A stretch of DNA of 64,000 bases from Pseudobowmanella zhangzhouensis (GCF_042662685.1 NZ_JBHSYO010000006.1:248001-312000); one strand, 5' to 3'; numbered from the stretch's first letter, positions 26,128 through 34,306 are shown. Notes: a model not told the origin generated them from the sequence alone. Made by a program: numbers and translations.

Positions 26128-26411
26128 TCCTCACTGTCCACCGGTAAGGGTTGCGTGCCCGCGATTATTGCCAGCTTGGTTTGGCGGTTTTGCTGCTTAA
26201 TCCAGTATTCGGTTTGCGCCGCGCTACGTCTGTCCGCCAAGGCATGACAAAACACCAGCTCCAATGGCCCTTTGCCAATCAGTGCCTTAGCGCCCTTACC
26301 CTGTGCGTGTTGCAAAAACCGACGCTTGGGATCGACTGTGATACCGGTATAAAGCTGATTCAACCGATTCCGGATCAGATACACAAACCAGCGCTGTGCC
26401 GAGTCAGTCAT
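26085..26411 (-). CDS. GIY-YIG superfamily protein (YhbQ/UPF0213 type)
   Basis: 108 residues. The nuclease fold signature is visible: VYLIRNRLNQLYTGIT (residues 9-24), a YLI/YTG version of GIY-YIG, followed by RRFLQHAQGKGAKA and EYWIKQQNRQTK. Catalytic residues (Tyr, Arg, His, Glu) have plausible counterparts. The small stand-alone family is called UPF0213; a role in DNA handling is suggested for the fold, not proven for these proteins. It lies immediately downstream of the LysR gene (4-base overlap) and overlaps the K+ channel tail. Confidence 0.88.
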   Translation of the reverse strand: MTDSAQRWFVYLIRNRLNQLYTGITVDPKRRFLQHAQGKGAKALIGKGPLELVFCHALADRRSAAQTEYWIKQQNRQTKLAIIAGTQPLPVDSEDYLSSLLRALSASN

Positions 26412-27295
26412 AGGTCGCCCACCCTGTGTGGCAAATGGCTATGTAAATAGTCCACCAGCATCGCCACTTTCGGCGCCAACTGGCGGTTCTGACTATATAC
26501 CGCCCATACGCCTTCACTTGCGTCCCGATAATCGGCCAGCACTTCACGCAACTGGCCGCTGGCCAGCGCCTCTTTCACATAATAATCCGGCAGTTGTACC
26601 AGCCCTAAGCCCTGCCTGGCGGCATCCAGCAGTGCGCTGCCAGAATTGCAGCGCAAGCGCCCATGCACCCGCATGGTTCTTAACTTACCCTGTTCCTGAA
26701 AGCGCCACACATCCAGACTGCCGAGCAGGCACTGATGACGCGACAAGTCCTGTAAACGCAGTGGTGTGCCATGGGCGTTTAAATAAGCGGGTGAGCCACA
26801 TACGTAGACCTGACGATTGGCCAGGCGCCGCGCGATCAGGCTGGAGTCGGCCAGGCGACCGAGGCGCACCGCCACATCCACATTATGCTCAAGCAAATCC
26901 AGAGTTTGATTGGTCAGTACCAAATCCAGTTCCAGCTGCGGATACTGCTGCATAAAACGATTGAGCAGTGGCGCAATATAACGCTCACCATAGGTGACAG
27001 GTGCGGTAACCCTCAGCTTGCCCGCCGGACTTTGCTGCAGTTGCTGCAACGCCTGCTGTGCCTGTTGCAGCCCATCCACCAGCACCCGGCAATGTTGATA
27101 AAACAACTGCCCGGCTTCAGTCATCGTCACTTTGCGTGTGGTGCGGTTCAGTAACCTTACTGCCAGCGTCGCTTCCAGCGTGGCAACCTTACGGCTGATA
27201 TTCACCACCGAGCACTGCAGTCGTCTGGCCGCACCGGTAAAGGAGCCGGCGTCGACCACCGCAACAAACTCATTAACTCCTTCCCAATCCTGCAT
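26408..27295 (-). CDS. LysR family regulator, probably of frmA-fghA
   Basis: 295 residues. The N-terminal winged HTH (residues ~5-64) reads VAVVDAGSFTGAARRLQCSVVNISRKVATLEATL. The C-terminal part is the LysR substrate-binding domain (~88-290), with AAVTYGERYIAPLL-like start. The closest look is to the AaeR/DsdC-like CbbR-unrelated LTTR group that controls adjacent divergent genes. Here the divergent neighbours are frmA and fghA. LysR proteins usually bind between divergent genes at a T-N11-A-type repeat, and one is present (27307-27330). The formaldehyde link is inferred from position. In E. coli the equivalent operon uses FrmR, a different family. Confidence 0.88.
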   Translation of the reverse strand: MQDWEGVNEFVAVVDAGSFTGAARRLQCSVVNISRKVATLEATLAVRLLNRTTRKVTMTEAGQLFYQHCRVLVDGLQQAQQALQQLQQSPAGKLRVTAPVTYGERYIAPLLNRFMQQYPQLELDLVLTNQTLDLLEHNVDVAVRLGRLADSSLIARRLANRQVYVCGSPAYLNAHGTPLRLQDLSRHQCLLGSLDVWRFQEQGKLRTMRVHGRLRCNSGSALLDAARQGLGLVQLPDYYVKEALASGQLREVLADYRDASEGVWAVYSQNRQLAPKVAMLVDYLHSHLPHRVGDL

Positions 27296-27306
27296 TTATT
27301 TCATAT

Positions 27307-27330
27307 TTGTAATAATAATTTTCATTACAA
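27307..27330. promoter_or_regulatory. Candidate LysR operator (TTGTAAT-N10-ATTACAA)
   Basis: A perfect 7-bp inverted repeat with 10-bp spacer, containing the T-N-A symmetry of LysR-type sites. It lies 12-35 bases upstream of the LysR start and ~100 bases upstream of the frmA start, in the divergent gap, as expected for autoregulation plus activation of the neighbour. Confidence 0.6.
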
Positions 27331-27432
27331 CAGGATTATCCACAATAAGCGCTCACGTACAATCCCAATAAAACCCGGCGCGTTGCTCATCGCACGCTAT
27401 GCTGATTACTTTACTTATCATAAGGATCCCCT

Positions 27433-28575
27433 ATGCCACTGGAACTGCAACTTGGCCAAACCTCCATTAAAACCCGTGCGGCTGTGGCCTGGAAAGCCGG
27501 CGCACCACTGAGCATTGAAGAAGTCGATTTGGCGCTGCCGAAAAAAGGCGAAGTGCTGGTACGCATCGTCGCCACCGGCGTGTGTCACACCGATGCCTAC
27601 ACCCTTTCCGGCGATGACCCGGAGGGATTGTTTCCGGCCATCCTCGGTCATGAAGGTGGCGGTATCGTTGAAATGGTGGGCGAAGGTGTCACCTCTGTGG
27701 CGGTCGGTGATCATGTGATTCCGCTCTACACTCCGGAATGTGGCCAGTGTAAGTTTTGCTTATCGGGCAAAACCAATTTATGCCAGGCGATCCGCACCAC
27801 GCAGGGCAAAGGCCTGATGCCCGATGGCACCAGTCGTTTCAGTAAAGATGGGCAAACCATCTACCACTATATGGGTACCTCGACCTTCTCCGAATACACC
27901 GTTTTGCCAGACATCGCACTGGCAAAAATTCCGAAGCAAGCTCCGCTGGAAAAGGTCTGTTTGCTGGGCTGTGGCGTCACCACTGGCATGGGTGCGGTAA
28001 CTAATGCGGCGCGTGTTCAGCCTGGCGATACCGTTGCCGTGTTCGGGCTCGGTGGCATTGGCCTGAGTGTGATTTTGGGTGCGGTAATGGCAAAAGCCGG
28101 GCGGATTATTGCCATCGATATCAATGAAGATAAATTCACTATCGCTAAACAACTGGGTGCCACCGACTGTATCAATCCAGCGGACTACGACAAGCCGATT
28201 CAGGAGGTGATTGTTGAGATGACCGACGGCGGCGTGGACTGGTCCTTTGAATGTATTGGTAATGTCAAAGTTATGCGCTCGGCGCTGGAATGCTGCCACA
28301 AAGGCTGGGGCGAGTCCGTAATCATTGGCGTAGCCGGTGCAGGACAGGAAATCTCGACTCGTCCATTCCAGTTGGTGACGGGCCGGGTATGGCGTGGTAC
28401 CGCGTTTGGGGGCGTAAAAGGCCGCTCGCAACTGCCGGAATATGTGCAGCGGTATCTGGATGGCGAGTTTGAGTTGGATACCTTTATTACTCATACCATG
28501 GGGTTGGAGGATATTAACCATGCCTTTGACCTGATGCATGAAGGTAAGTCTATTCGTAGTGTGGTGCACTTCTGA
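27433..28575 (+). CDS. frmA: S-(hydroxymethyl)glutathione dehydrogenase (class III ADH)
   Basis: 380 residues. It oxidises the spontaneous formaldehyde-glutathione adduct to S-formylglutathione with NAD+. It also acts as S-nitrosoglutathione reductase. Visible features are the catalytic-zinc block GVCHTDAYTLSGDDPEG and GHEGGGIVEMVGEGV, the structural-zinc cluster CGQCKFCLSGKTNLC (near residues 98-112), the nucleotide-binding VFGLGGIGLSVILG, and an Arg-rich GRSQLPEYVQRYLDG tail typical of class III. It overlaps fghA by 1 base, so they form one operon. AAGGATCCCCT before the ATG is the ribosome binding site. Confidence 0.96.
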   Translation: MPLELQLGQTSIKTRAAVAWKAGAPLSIEEVDLALPKKGEVLVRIVATGVCHTDAYTLSGDDPEGLFPAILGHEGGGIVEMVGEGVTSVAVGDHVIPLYTPECGQCKFCLSGKTNLCQAIRTTQGKGLMPDGTSRFSKDGQTIYHYMGTSTFSEYTVLPDIALAKIPKQAPLEKVCLLGCGVTTGMGAVTNAARVQPGDTVAVFGLGGIGLSVILGAVMAKAGRIIAIDINEDKFTIAKQLGATDCINPADYDKPIQEVIVEMTDGGVDWSFECIGNVKVMRSALECCHKGWGESVIIGVAGAGQEISTRPFQLVTGRVWRGTAFGGVKGRSQLPEYVQRYLDGEFELDTFITHTMGLEDINHAFDLMHEGKSIRSVVHF

Positions 28576-29420
28576 TGACCAACCTTGAACCTATCGCCAG
28601 TCACCGCCTGCATGACGGTTGGCAACGTCAGTACAAACATCAGTCGGCGGTGCTGAACTGTACGATGCAGTTTTCAGTGTACTTACCGCCACAGGCGGAG
28701 CATCAGGCCCTGCCGGTGTTGTACTGGTTGTCCGGCCTGACCTGCACTGACGAGAACTTTTCGCAAAAATCCGCGGCGCAGCGCGCCGCCGCTGAACATG
28801 GCATTATTCTGGTCATTCCGGACACCAGCCCGCGTGGCGATGACGTGGCGGATGATGACGCCTACGATTTGGGTAAAGGTGCGGGGTTCTATCTCAATGC
28901 CACCCAGGCGCCGTGGTCAGCGCACTATCGCATGGCAGATTACGTGGTCGAAGAATTGCCGGCATTGATCACCCAGGCATTTAATACCAATGGTCGTGCA
29001 TCTATTTCAGGCCACAGTATGGGCGGTCATGGGGCGCTGACGCTGGCGATTAAACACCCGCAAAACTATTGCTCAGTGAGTGCCTTCGCGCCCATCGTCT
29101 CCCCCACTACTTGCCCCTGGGGGCAAAAAGCGTTTAACGCGTACCTGGGTGACGATCAGGCTCAATGGGCTGATTTCGATGCGTGTTTGTTATTGAAAAA
29201 GCACGGGCTGAAGCTGCCGGTCAAAATTGATCAGGGGCTGGCAGATAATTTTCTCGACTCGCAACAACTGACCAAACCGTTTGAGCAACAGTGTCAGCAA
29301 CAACAGGTCGCAGCAGATATCCAGTACCATGATGGCTATGACCATAGCTACTATTTCATTAGCAGCTTTATTGATGCACATATCGCGTTCCATGCGCAGG
29401 CATTGCACAAACCAGGCTAG
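28575..29420 (+). CDS. fghA: S-formylglutathione hydrolase
   Basis: 281 residues, an esterase-D type alpha/beta hydrolase. It hydrolyses S-formylglutathione to formate and glutathione, completing glutathione-dependent formaldehyde oxidation with FrmA. The nucleophile elbow is GHSMGG (Ser148). The early PVLYWLSGLTCTDENF with the oxyanion-loop Cys and the C-terminal YDHSYYFISSFIDAHI (catalytic His) match the family; the catalytic Asp is likely in QGLADNFLD. Its ATG overlaps the frmA stop (TGATG), giving translational coupling. A formate dehydrogenase gene is not in view. Confidence 0.96.
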   Translation: MTNLEPIASHRLHDGWQRQYKHQSAVLNCTMQFSVYLPPQAEHQALPVLYWLSGLTCTDENFSQKSAAQRAAAEHGIILVIPDTSPRGDDVADDDAYDLGKGAGFYLNATQAPWSAHYRMADYVVEELPALITQAFNTNGRASISGHSMGGHGALTLAIKHPQNYCSVSAFAPIVSPTTCPWGQKAFNAYLGDDQAQWADFDACLLLKKHGLKLPVKIDQGLADNFLDSQQLTKPFEQQCQQQQVAADIQYHDGYDHSYYFISSFIDAHIAFHAQALHKPG

Positions 29421-29436
29421 CCAAATCCGCTTGGGA

Positions 29437-29472
29437 GCCGATTTAGCCCTTTCTTTTTGTGGTTAAATCGGC
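29437..29472. other. Hairpin between fghA and tdk
   Basis: GCCGATTTAGCC pairs with GGTTAAATCGGC (one mismatch) around a pyrimidine-rich loop containing CTTTCTTTTTGT. No T-tract follows the stem. It could be the 3' end of the frmA-fghA transcript or part of the tdk leader. Confidence 0.45.
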
Positions 29473-29511
29473 AACCATTGGCGCAGTTTTTTCTCAACAG
29501 GCAGTCTCGTT

Positions 29512-30087
29512 GTGGCACAGCTCTACTTCTACTATTCGGCAATGAATGCCGGCAAATCCACCTCTTTACTCCAGTCTGCATATAACTACCGTGAGCGCGG
29601 TATGCATGTGGCGCTGTACACCGCCGCCCTGGACGACCGCTTTGGTAAAGGCTTAATTGCCTCGCGCATTGGTCTTAAGGCCGAAGCCAGTCTGTTCAAT
29701 GAAGAAACCAATCTGTTTAAAGAAATGCATAAGCTGCACAATCAGCAGCCACTGGATTGCGTGTTTATTGATGAGGCGCAGTTCCTTTCCAAACAGCAGG
29801 TCATGCAGCTGACCCAGGTGGTGGATGAACTGGATATCCCGGTATTGGCTTACGGCCTGCGAACCGACTTCACCGGCGAAACCTTTAGCGGTAGCAAATA
29901 CCTGCTGGCCTGGTGCGACAAGATGGTCGAGCTAAAAACCGTCTGTCATTGCGGGCGCAAGGCCAATTTTGTGGTACGCATGGATGAAAACGGCAATGCA
30001 GTGCGCGATGGCGAACAGGTCGCCATTGGTGGCAACGACCAGTATGTCTCCATGTGCCGTAAACATTTTCGCGATCTCGTCTGGTAA
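29512..30087 (+). CDS. tdk: Thymidine kinase
   Basis: 191 residues, typical for type II thymidine kinase. It salvages thymidine to dTMP with ATP. The start is GTG giving MAQLYFYYSAMNAGKST, with P-loop residues 9-16. The DEAQF box (FIDEAQFLS, with the catalytic Glu) is present, and the Zn site is formed by two Cys in TVCHCGRKANF plus Cys/His near the C-terminus (SMCRKH). The sequence is very close to the E. coli protein from the first residue, so the GTG start is well supported even though no clear Shine-Dalgarno is visible. Confidence 0.96.
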   Translation: MAQLYFYYSAMNAGKSTSLLQSAYNYRERGMHVALYTAALDDRFGKGLIASRIGLKAEASLFNEETNLFKEMHKLHNQQPLDCVFIDEAQFLSKQQVMQLTQVVDELDIPVLAYGLRTDFTGETFSGSKYLLAWCDKMVELKTVCHCGRKANFVVRMDENGNAVRDGEQVAIGGNDQYVSMCRKHFRDLVW

Positions 30088-30098
30088 AAATTCATCAG

Positions 30099-30118
30099 GT
30101 GGCATCATCCGATGCCAC
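30099..30118 (+). terminator. Possible terminator hairpin after tdk
   Basis: GTGGCATC-ATCC-GATGCCAC, an 8-bp perfect stem 11 bases after the tdk stop, but without a T-run. It may be a weak or factor-dependent terminator. Confidence 0.4.
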
Positions 30119-30247
30119 TATTCCGACCACTTCTGTATCCTGCGCCAGCGTTGAGTTGTAGAAAAAATCAGTTCAAATGCACGGCAATTTAACCTAATTA
30201 ACACCTCGTTTTTGCTTGAAAATTAATCACATAGGGTTAGAGTCAGA

Positions 30248-30265
30248 GTATCGTCATGACGATAC
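30248..30265. promoter_or_regulatory. 18-bp perfect palindrome upstream of the metalloprotease
   Basis: GTATCGTCATGACGATAC is fully self-complementary and has no overlap with any gene. It lies 90 bases before the metalloprotease ATG. Its size and symmetry suit a dimeric regulator (TetR- or LuxR-type). The regulator is unknown. Confidence 0.55.
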
Positions 30266-30354
30266 CGTCTGTACGCGGCAGCCCGGCACACTACTAAAAC
30301 CATATGCCTTTATCGCCGCGATACGTTTAAAAATAATGATTCCAGGAACAACCC

Positions 30355-31272
30355 ATGAAGTTAAAACATCTTACCCTATCTCTACTGTTAGCCGGTGGCT
30401 CACTGGCCACCAATGCCGTTGCTGTTAATGAACATGCCATTGCCCATGCCAACGACAACGCCAAGTTCTTACGCTGCGGCACACCTACCCCATCTGCTAA
30501 ACAGGCAGAGTTGCGCGAAACCTATTTCCGCCAGTTACAGGGCAACCAAAAAGGTAAGCCAGGTGGTGGAAATGGCGGCGGCAACCAACCACGCCCGGAC
30601 GGCTCGGTGGTCGTTGATGTGTATTTCCATGTGATCACCGATAGCAGTGGTAACGGCAATCTGTCATCGGGCACCGTCAACGCCCAGATGCAAGTATTGA
30701 ACGAAGCGTATGCCAACACACCGTTTACCTTTAATCTGGTACAGGTTACCACCACGGCCAACAATAGCTGGTATACCGCAGGCTATGGCAGCGCAGCCGA
30801 GCGCGATATGAAATCTACCCTGCGTCAGGGTGATGCCGGCGATTTGAACTTCTATACCAACAATATGGGGGGCGGTTTACTGGGTTGGGCGACCTTCCCA
30901 TCTGACTACGCCTCCAATCCGGAAAACGATGGCGTGGTAGTGCTGTTCTCGTCACTGCCTGGTGGCACGGCCGCTCCATACAACGAAGGCGATACCGGTA
31001 CTCACGAAGTAGGTCACTGGCTTGGCCTGTATCACACCTTCCAGGGTGGTTGTGGCGGCAGCGGTGACTATGTCAGCGATACCCCTGCAGAGAAAAGCGC
31101 CGCATATGGTTGCCCGGTCGGTCGCGACTCCTGTACATCAGGTAAAAATGCCAGCGGTTTAGATCCTATCAACAACTTTATGGACTATACCGACGACGCC
31201 TGTATGTACGAGTTCAGCGAAGGTCAGGCACTGCGTGCCGATCAACAATCGCAAACCTTCCGCGGATTGTAA
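30355..31272 (+). CDS. Secreted M43-family (pappalysin-like) zinc metalloprotease
   Basis: 305 residues with a signal peptide (about 1-23, ending NAVA). A Gly/Asn-rich linker (KGKPGGGNGGGNQP, residues 67-79) follows, then a protease domain. The zinc site is HEVGHWLGLYH (His217, Glu218, His221, His227). The Met-turn is NNFMDYTDDACM (Met276). This order matches metzincin family M43 (pappalysin/cytophagalysin type). Five Cys in the mature part (41, 233, 253, 260, 283) suggest disulfides, fitting an extracellular enzyme. Substrate unknown. The ATG has AGGAACAACCC upstream. It is a single-gene unit ending at a strong terminator. Confidence 0.9.
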   Translation: MKLKHLTLSLLLAGGSLATNAVAVNEHAIAHANDNAKFLRCGTPTPSAKQAELRETYFRQLQGNQKGKPGGGNGGGNQPRPDGSVVVDVYFHVITDSSGNGNLSSGTVNAQMQVLNEAYANTPFTFNLVQVTTTANNSWYTAGYGSAAERDMKSTLRQGDAGDLNFYTNNMGGGLLGWATFPSDYASNPENDGVVVLFSSLPGGTAAPYNEGDTGTHEVGHWLGLYHTFQGGCGGSGDYVSDTPAEKSAAYGCPVGRDSCTSGKNASGLDPINNFMDYTDDACMYEFSEGQALRADQQSQTFRGL

Positions 31273-31282
31273 TTACACCCAC

Positions 31283-31305
31283 AAGGCTGCTTCGGCAGCC
31301 TTTTT
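31283..31305 (+). terminator. Intrinsic terminator after the metalloprotease
   Basis: AAGGCTGC-TTCG-GCAGCCTTTTT, with a UUCG-type tetraloop. Confidence 0.9.
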
Positions 31306-31359
31306 ATTTTGTCGAATTTTTACCCAGCCAATTTCACTTAATCGTTCGATTAAAATCCC

Positions 31360-31387
31360 TTGCTACTGTTAGCGCTTAGTATAAGAT
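31360..31387 (+). promoter_or_regulatory. Putative promoter of the PLP decarboxylase
   Basis: TTGCTA (31360-31365), 16-bp spacer, TAAGAT (31382-31387). It predicts a start at about 31394 and a ~145-base leader before the ATG at 31538. Confidence 0.45.
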
Positions 31388-31393
31388 GCGCGC

Positions 31394-31537
31394 AAATTGC
31401 TGATAGCCAATCAGCGTCTGGGCTCCTCAAAGCGCCGGCGAGTAACTATTCAGAATAGATTGTCCACTGAGTGGGTAATGTTCTCTCAGTGCTCGCTAAC
31501 CCACTGTACTGCCAACCGCAGTCGATTTGAGGATGCT
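31394..31537 (+). promoter_or_regulatory. Structured leader with competing hairpins
   Basis: Hairpin A is GCTGAT (31399-31404) with ATCAGC (31410-31415). Then two mutually exclusive stems follow: CACTGAG (31465-31471) with CTCAGTG (31485-31491), or AGTGGGT (31470-31476) with ACCCACT (31499-31505), sharing bases 31470-31471. Such overlap is typical of a switching leader (attenuator or riboswitch-like). No known class was recognised. Confidence 0.4.
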
Positions 31538-32752
31538 ATGCAGCTAAACCTGCTTGAAGTTATTCACACCCCTGCTGATTCGCTGGATCATCAGGACAGC
31601 CTGATCGAAGCCGAACGTATCAAACGTCTGGTCGCCATCCATGGCTCACCACTCTTGATCCTCGATTGCAATGCAGTCCGCCGTCAATACCGCGCTTTGC
31701 AGCAGGCCTTACCCGGTGTGCAATTGCACTATGCGCTCAAACCCCTGCCCCATGCAGATGTAGTCACTACCCTGATGGAAGAAGGCGCCTGTTTCGATTT
31801 AGCCACCAATGGAGAAGTGGATTTAGTCGCGTCACTGGGTGTTGCACCGACCAATACCATTCATACCCATCCCATCAAACGCGATAGCGATATTCGCCAT
31901 GCGCTGGGTTTTGGTTGTAACACCCTGGTATTTGATAACCAGGATGAACTGCTGAAATTTGTGCCTTATCGCGATCAGGTCAAACTGTTACTGCGCGTGA
32001 GTTTCCGCAGTCTCGCCACCAAGGTGGATTTGTCCAAAAAGTTTGGCTGTCGCCCGGAAGATGCATTATCGCTGCTCGCGCAAGCGGCTGAACTGGGCAT
32101 CTGCGTGACCGGGCTATCTTTCCATGTGGGCTCGCAAGCACTGGATCCGAGTAAGCATGTGGAAGCGATTCGTGCCTGTGGCGAGATTATCCGTCAGGCC
32201 GCTGAATTGGGTTTACCCTCATTAAATACCGTCGATATCGGTGGCGGGTTCCCGGTCGACTATGTCGAGCCGGTATTACCAATCGATACCTTCTGTGCAC
32301 CGATTCGTGCCGCGCTGGCAACCTTGCCTGCGGGTACACGGTTGCTCGCCGAGCCGGGACGTTTTATTGCCGCTCCGGCCATGACCGCAGTCGCAACCGT
32401 GATGGGCAAAGCGCAGCGCGAAGGCAAGTGGTGGTATTACCTGGATGACGGTGTATATGGCTCATACAGTGGCATTTTGTTTGACCATACCCATTACCCA
32501 ATTGATAGCCTGAATTTCTTCGGCGAGCGTCAGCCTTGTGTGCTGGCAGGCCCAACCTGCGACAGCATAGACGTGATTGAAGAAAATATTCTGCTGCCAG
32601 AATTACACAACGGTGATTTGATTATCGGCCGGATGATGGGGGCGTATACCTCTGCTACCGCCACAGAATTTAATTTCTTCCGCAAAGCCAGCATTGTGGT
32701 GATCAACCAAACCCACAATCAGGACTGCGCCGTGGTACCACTGTCCGCCTGA
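31538..32752 (+). CDS. Type III PLP-dependent decarboxylase (ornithine/lysine decarboxylase-like)
   Basis: 404 residues of the alanine-racemase-like (fold type III) decarboxylase family, which makes polyamines from basic amino acids. The PLP lysine is Lys68 in LHYALKPLPH. Other motifs are GACFDLATNGEVDLVASLGV, SFHVGSQALDPSKHV, DIGGGFPVDY (phosphate-binding glycine loop) and AGPTCDSIDVI, whose Cys acts across the dimer interface in ornithine decarboxylase. The lysine-or-ornithine choice cannot be read here. I chose the ATG at 31538 because GAGG lies 7 bases upstream; in-frame ATGs further up (31478) lie in the structured leader. It is a single-gene unit with its own terminator. Confidence 0.87.
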   Translation: MQLNLLEVIHTPADSLDHQDSLIEAERIKRLVAIHGSPLLILDCNAVRRQYRALQQALPGVQLHYALKPLPHADVVTTLMEEGACFDLATNGEVDLVASLGVAPTNTIHTHPIKRDSDIRHALGFGCNTLVFDNQDELLKFVPYRDQVKLLLRVSFRSLATKVDLSKKFGCRPEDALSLLAQAAELGICVTGLSFHVGSQALDPSKHVEAIRACGEIIRQAAELGLPSLNTVDIGGGFPVDYVEPVLPIDTFCAPIRAALATLPAGTRLLAEPGRFIAAPAMTAVATVMGKAQREGKWWYYLDDGVYGSYSGILFDHTHYPIDSLNFFGERQPCVLAGPTCDSIDVIEENILLPELHNGDLIIGRMMGAYTSATATEFNFFRKASIVVINQTHNQDCAVVPLSA

Positions 32753-32761
32753 TGACATACA

Positions 32762-32786
32762 AGAGCCCTCCGCCGAGGGCTTTTTT
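32762..32786 (+). terminator. Intrinsic terminator after the decarboxylase
   Basis: AGAGCCCTC-CGCC-GAGGGCTTTTTT. Confidence 0.9.
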
Positions 32787-32926
32787 ATTTGCGCCACCTA
32801 TCCTTGCTACCCCTGCAGCATATCCCCTATTAACCTTTTCAAATGAATCACGGCATTCACTGAAAAGTGATCTATATTGTTGTTGTGTAAGTAAATTTTT
32901 ATTCCTAACTACCAAAAGGATAAGTA

Positions 32927-33307
32927 ATGAAGCGTTTAAATTCTTTACTCTGCGGCAGCCTGATGGCTCTGACTGCCATGGCAGGCACCTGTCACGCTGG
33001 CGTGGTATCGTCTGACGTGGTTATGCAACAACAGAAAAGTTTTTACGGCAAGGCACAGTTGATAGCTATGGTTGACAGAGCAGACGTCAATGCCAAATTG
33101 ATTAGTCTCGGCGTCAATCGTGCCGACGCGATTGCACGCATCAATGCGTTAACTGATGAAGAAATTAACAAACTGAATCAGGAGTTAGAGTCAGCCCCGG
33201 CAGGCGGTATTGTCGGAGCGGTGTTAACCGTGCTGGCGATTATTGCTATTCTCGATCTGGTTGGCGTTACTGACGTGTACCCCTTTATCCGACCGATCAA
33301 TAGCTAA
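32927..33307 (+). CDS. PA2779-family secreted protein
   Basis: 126 residues with a signal peptide (about 1-25, ending CHA-GV). The mature part is mostly helical, with a basic/acidic helix pair (AQLIAMVDRADVNAKLISLGVNRADAIARINALTDEEINKLNQEL) and a C-terminal hydrophobic helix (GGIVGAVLTVLAIIAILDLV, about 98-117) that probably anchors it. This matches the PA2779 family of unknown function, which typically sits directly upstream of a PA2778-family cysteine peptidase, as here (1-base overlap). The AAAGGATAAGTA sequence is a good ribosome binding site. Confidence 0.8.
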   Translation: MKRLNSLLCGSLMALTAMAGTCHAGVVSSDVVMQQQKSFYGKAQLIAMVDRADVNAKLISLGVNRADAIARINALTDEEINKLNQELESAPAGGIVGAVLTVLAIIAILDLVGVTDVYPFIRPINS

Positions 33308-34284
33308 TGGTGCGTTATCTATCTCACTATGCCTGCTTATTAGCAGGCATTTTGTTGCTTGGCGGCTGCCAATCGAGATTATCCAGCGAGCAAATTGCGC
33401 CTTTACTAAATACACTGGATACCAGACAACACTACATAGCATCGGTACCTTTTTACCCACAGCAGGATTTTTACTGCGGCCCTACCACCTTAACCGAGGT
33501 ATTTAACTTTTACGGGCACAACTACTCACCCGATGATATCGCGCCAAAGTTATTTATTCCTGAGCGGGAGGGCAGCTTACAGTTAGAAATGATCAGCGCG
33601 ACCCGGCAACATGGTTTATTACCCTATGCAGAAACAGGCAATCTGCAGACCTTATTACAGCTATTGCGCGCCAATATTCCTGTCATCGTATTACAAAACC
33701 TCTCCATCCCCTGGTTTCCACAATGGCATTATGCGCTGGTGACAGGGTACGACATCGACGCACAAACCCTGCGTTTACATACCGGAGTAACGCCTGATCA
33801 TGTGATGTCCTTTGCTCTGTTTGAAAAAACCTGGGCACGTGGCGGTCACTGGCTACTGGCACCGCTACAGACAACCAGCCGTAGTGACGGGATTGACCCC
33901 TTTGTGTATATCGGTGCCGCTTACGACATGATGACTGCCGCCAGCATGGACGAAGGACTGGCATTTATGCAACAGGCCACCACTTTGTGGCCGGATGACT
34001 GGCGCGGATACTTTTTTATCGCTAATGCCCACATTGCCAGCGAGCCATCAGTGGCCGCTAGCTGGTTTGCCAAAGGCTTTCAGGCCGGTAAAAACCAAGC
34101 CGCTTACGTAAACAATTATGCTTATGTGCTGGCTGAGTTAGGATGCAGGCAAAGCGCACTTGATATCATTACAGATGGCCTTGCACAATTTCCTGACAAT
34201 ACCGATCTTATCACCACCCAGCAGGAAATTCTGCAATCCCCGGCAGCTAGCCAATGCAAAGTCGTAGAAGCGGTCGGCGGTTAA
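33307..34284 (+). CDS. PA2778-family C39-like cysteine peptidase lipoprotein with TPR
   Basis: 325 residues. Lipobox LLGGC (Cys21) marks a lipoprotein. Residues ~46-180 form a papain-like C39 domain with YPQQDFYCGPTTL (Cys57) and FPQWHYALVTGYD (His141, Asp149 nearby), the pattern of double-glycine leader peptidases. The last ~120 residues have TPR-like repeats (MDEGLAFMQQATTLWPDDWRG, QAAYVNNYAYVLAELGCRQSALDII). It starts on the stop codon of the PA2779-like gene. The two are predicted to work together in the envelope, with the small protein a possible substrate or partner. Function unproven. Confidence 0.85.
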   Translation: MVRYLSHYACLLAGILLLGGCQSRLSSEQIAPLLNTLDTRQHYIASVPFYPQQDFYCGPTTLTEVFNFYGHNYSPDDIAPKLFIPEREGSLQLEMISATRQHGLLPYAETGNLQTLLQLLRANIPVIVLQNLSIPWFPQWHYALVTGYDIDAQTLRLHTGVTPDHVMSFALFEKTWARGGHWLLAPLQTTSRSDGIDPFVYIGAAYDMMTAASMDEGLAFMQQATTLWPDDWRGYFFIANAHIASEPSVAASWFAKGFQAGKNQAAYVNNYAYVLAELGCRQSALDIITDGLAQFPDNTDLITTQQEILQSPAASQCKVVEAVGG

Positions 34285-34306
34285 TCTGCGTAAACAACCC
34301 TAACAA

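Noticed and set aside
27778..28569. A 263-codon minus-strand frame opposite frmA
   Set aside because: It is the antisense of a highly conserved enzyme with clear zinc motifs; it has no recognisable features.
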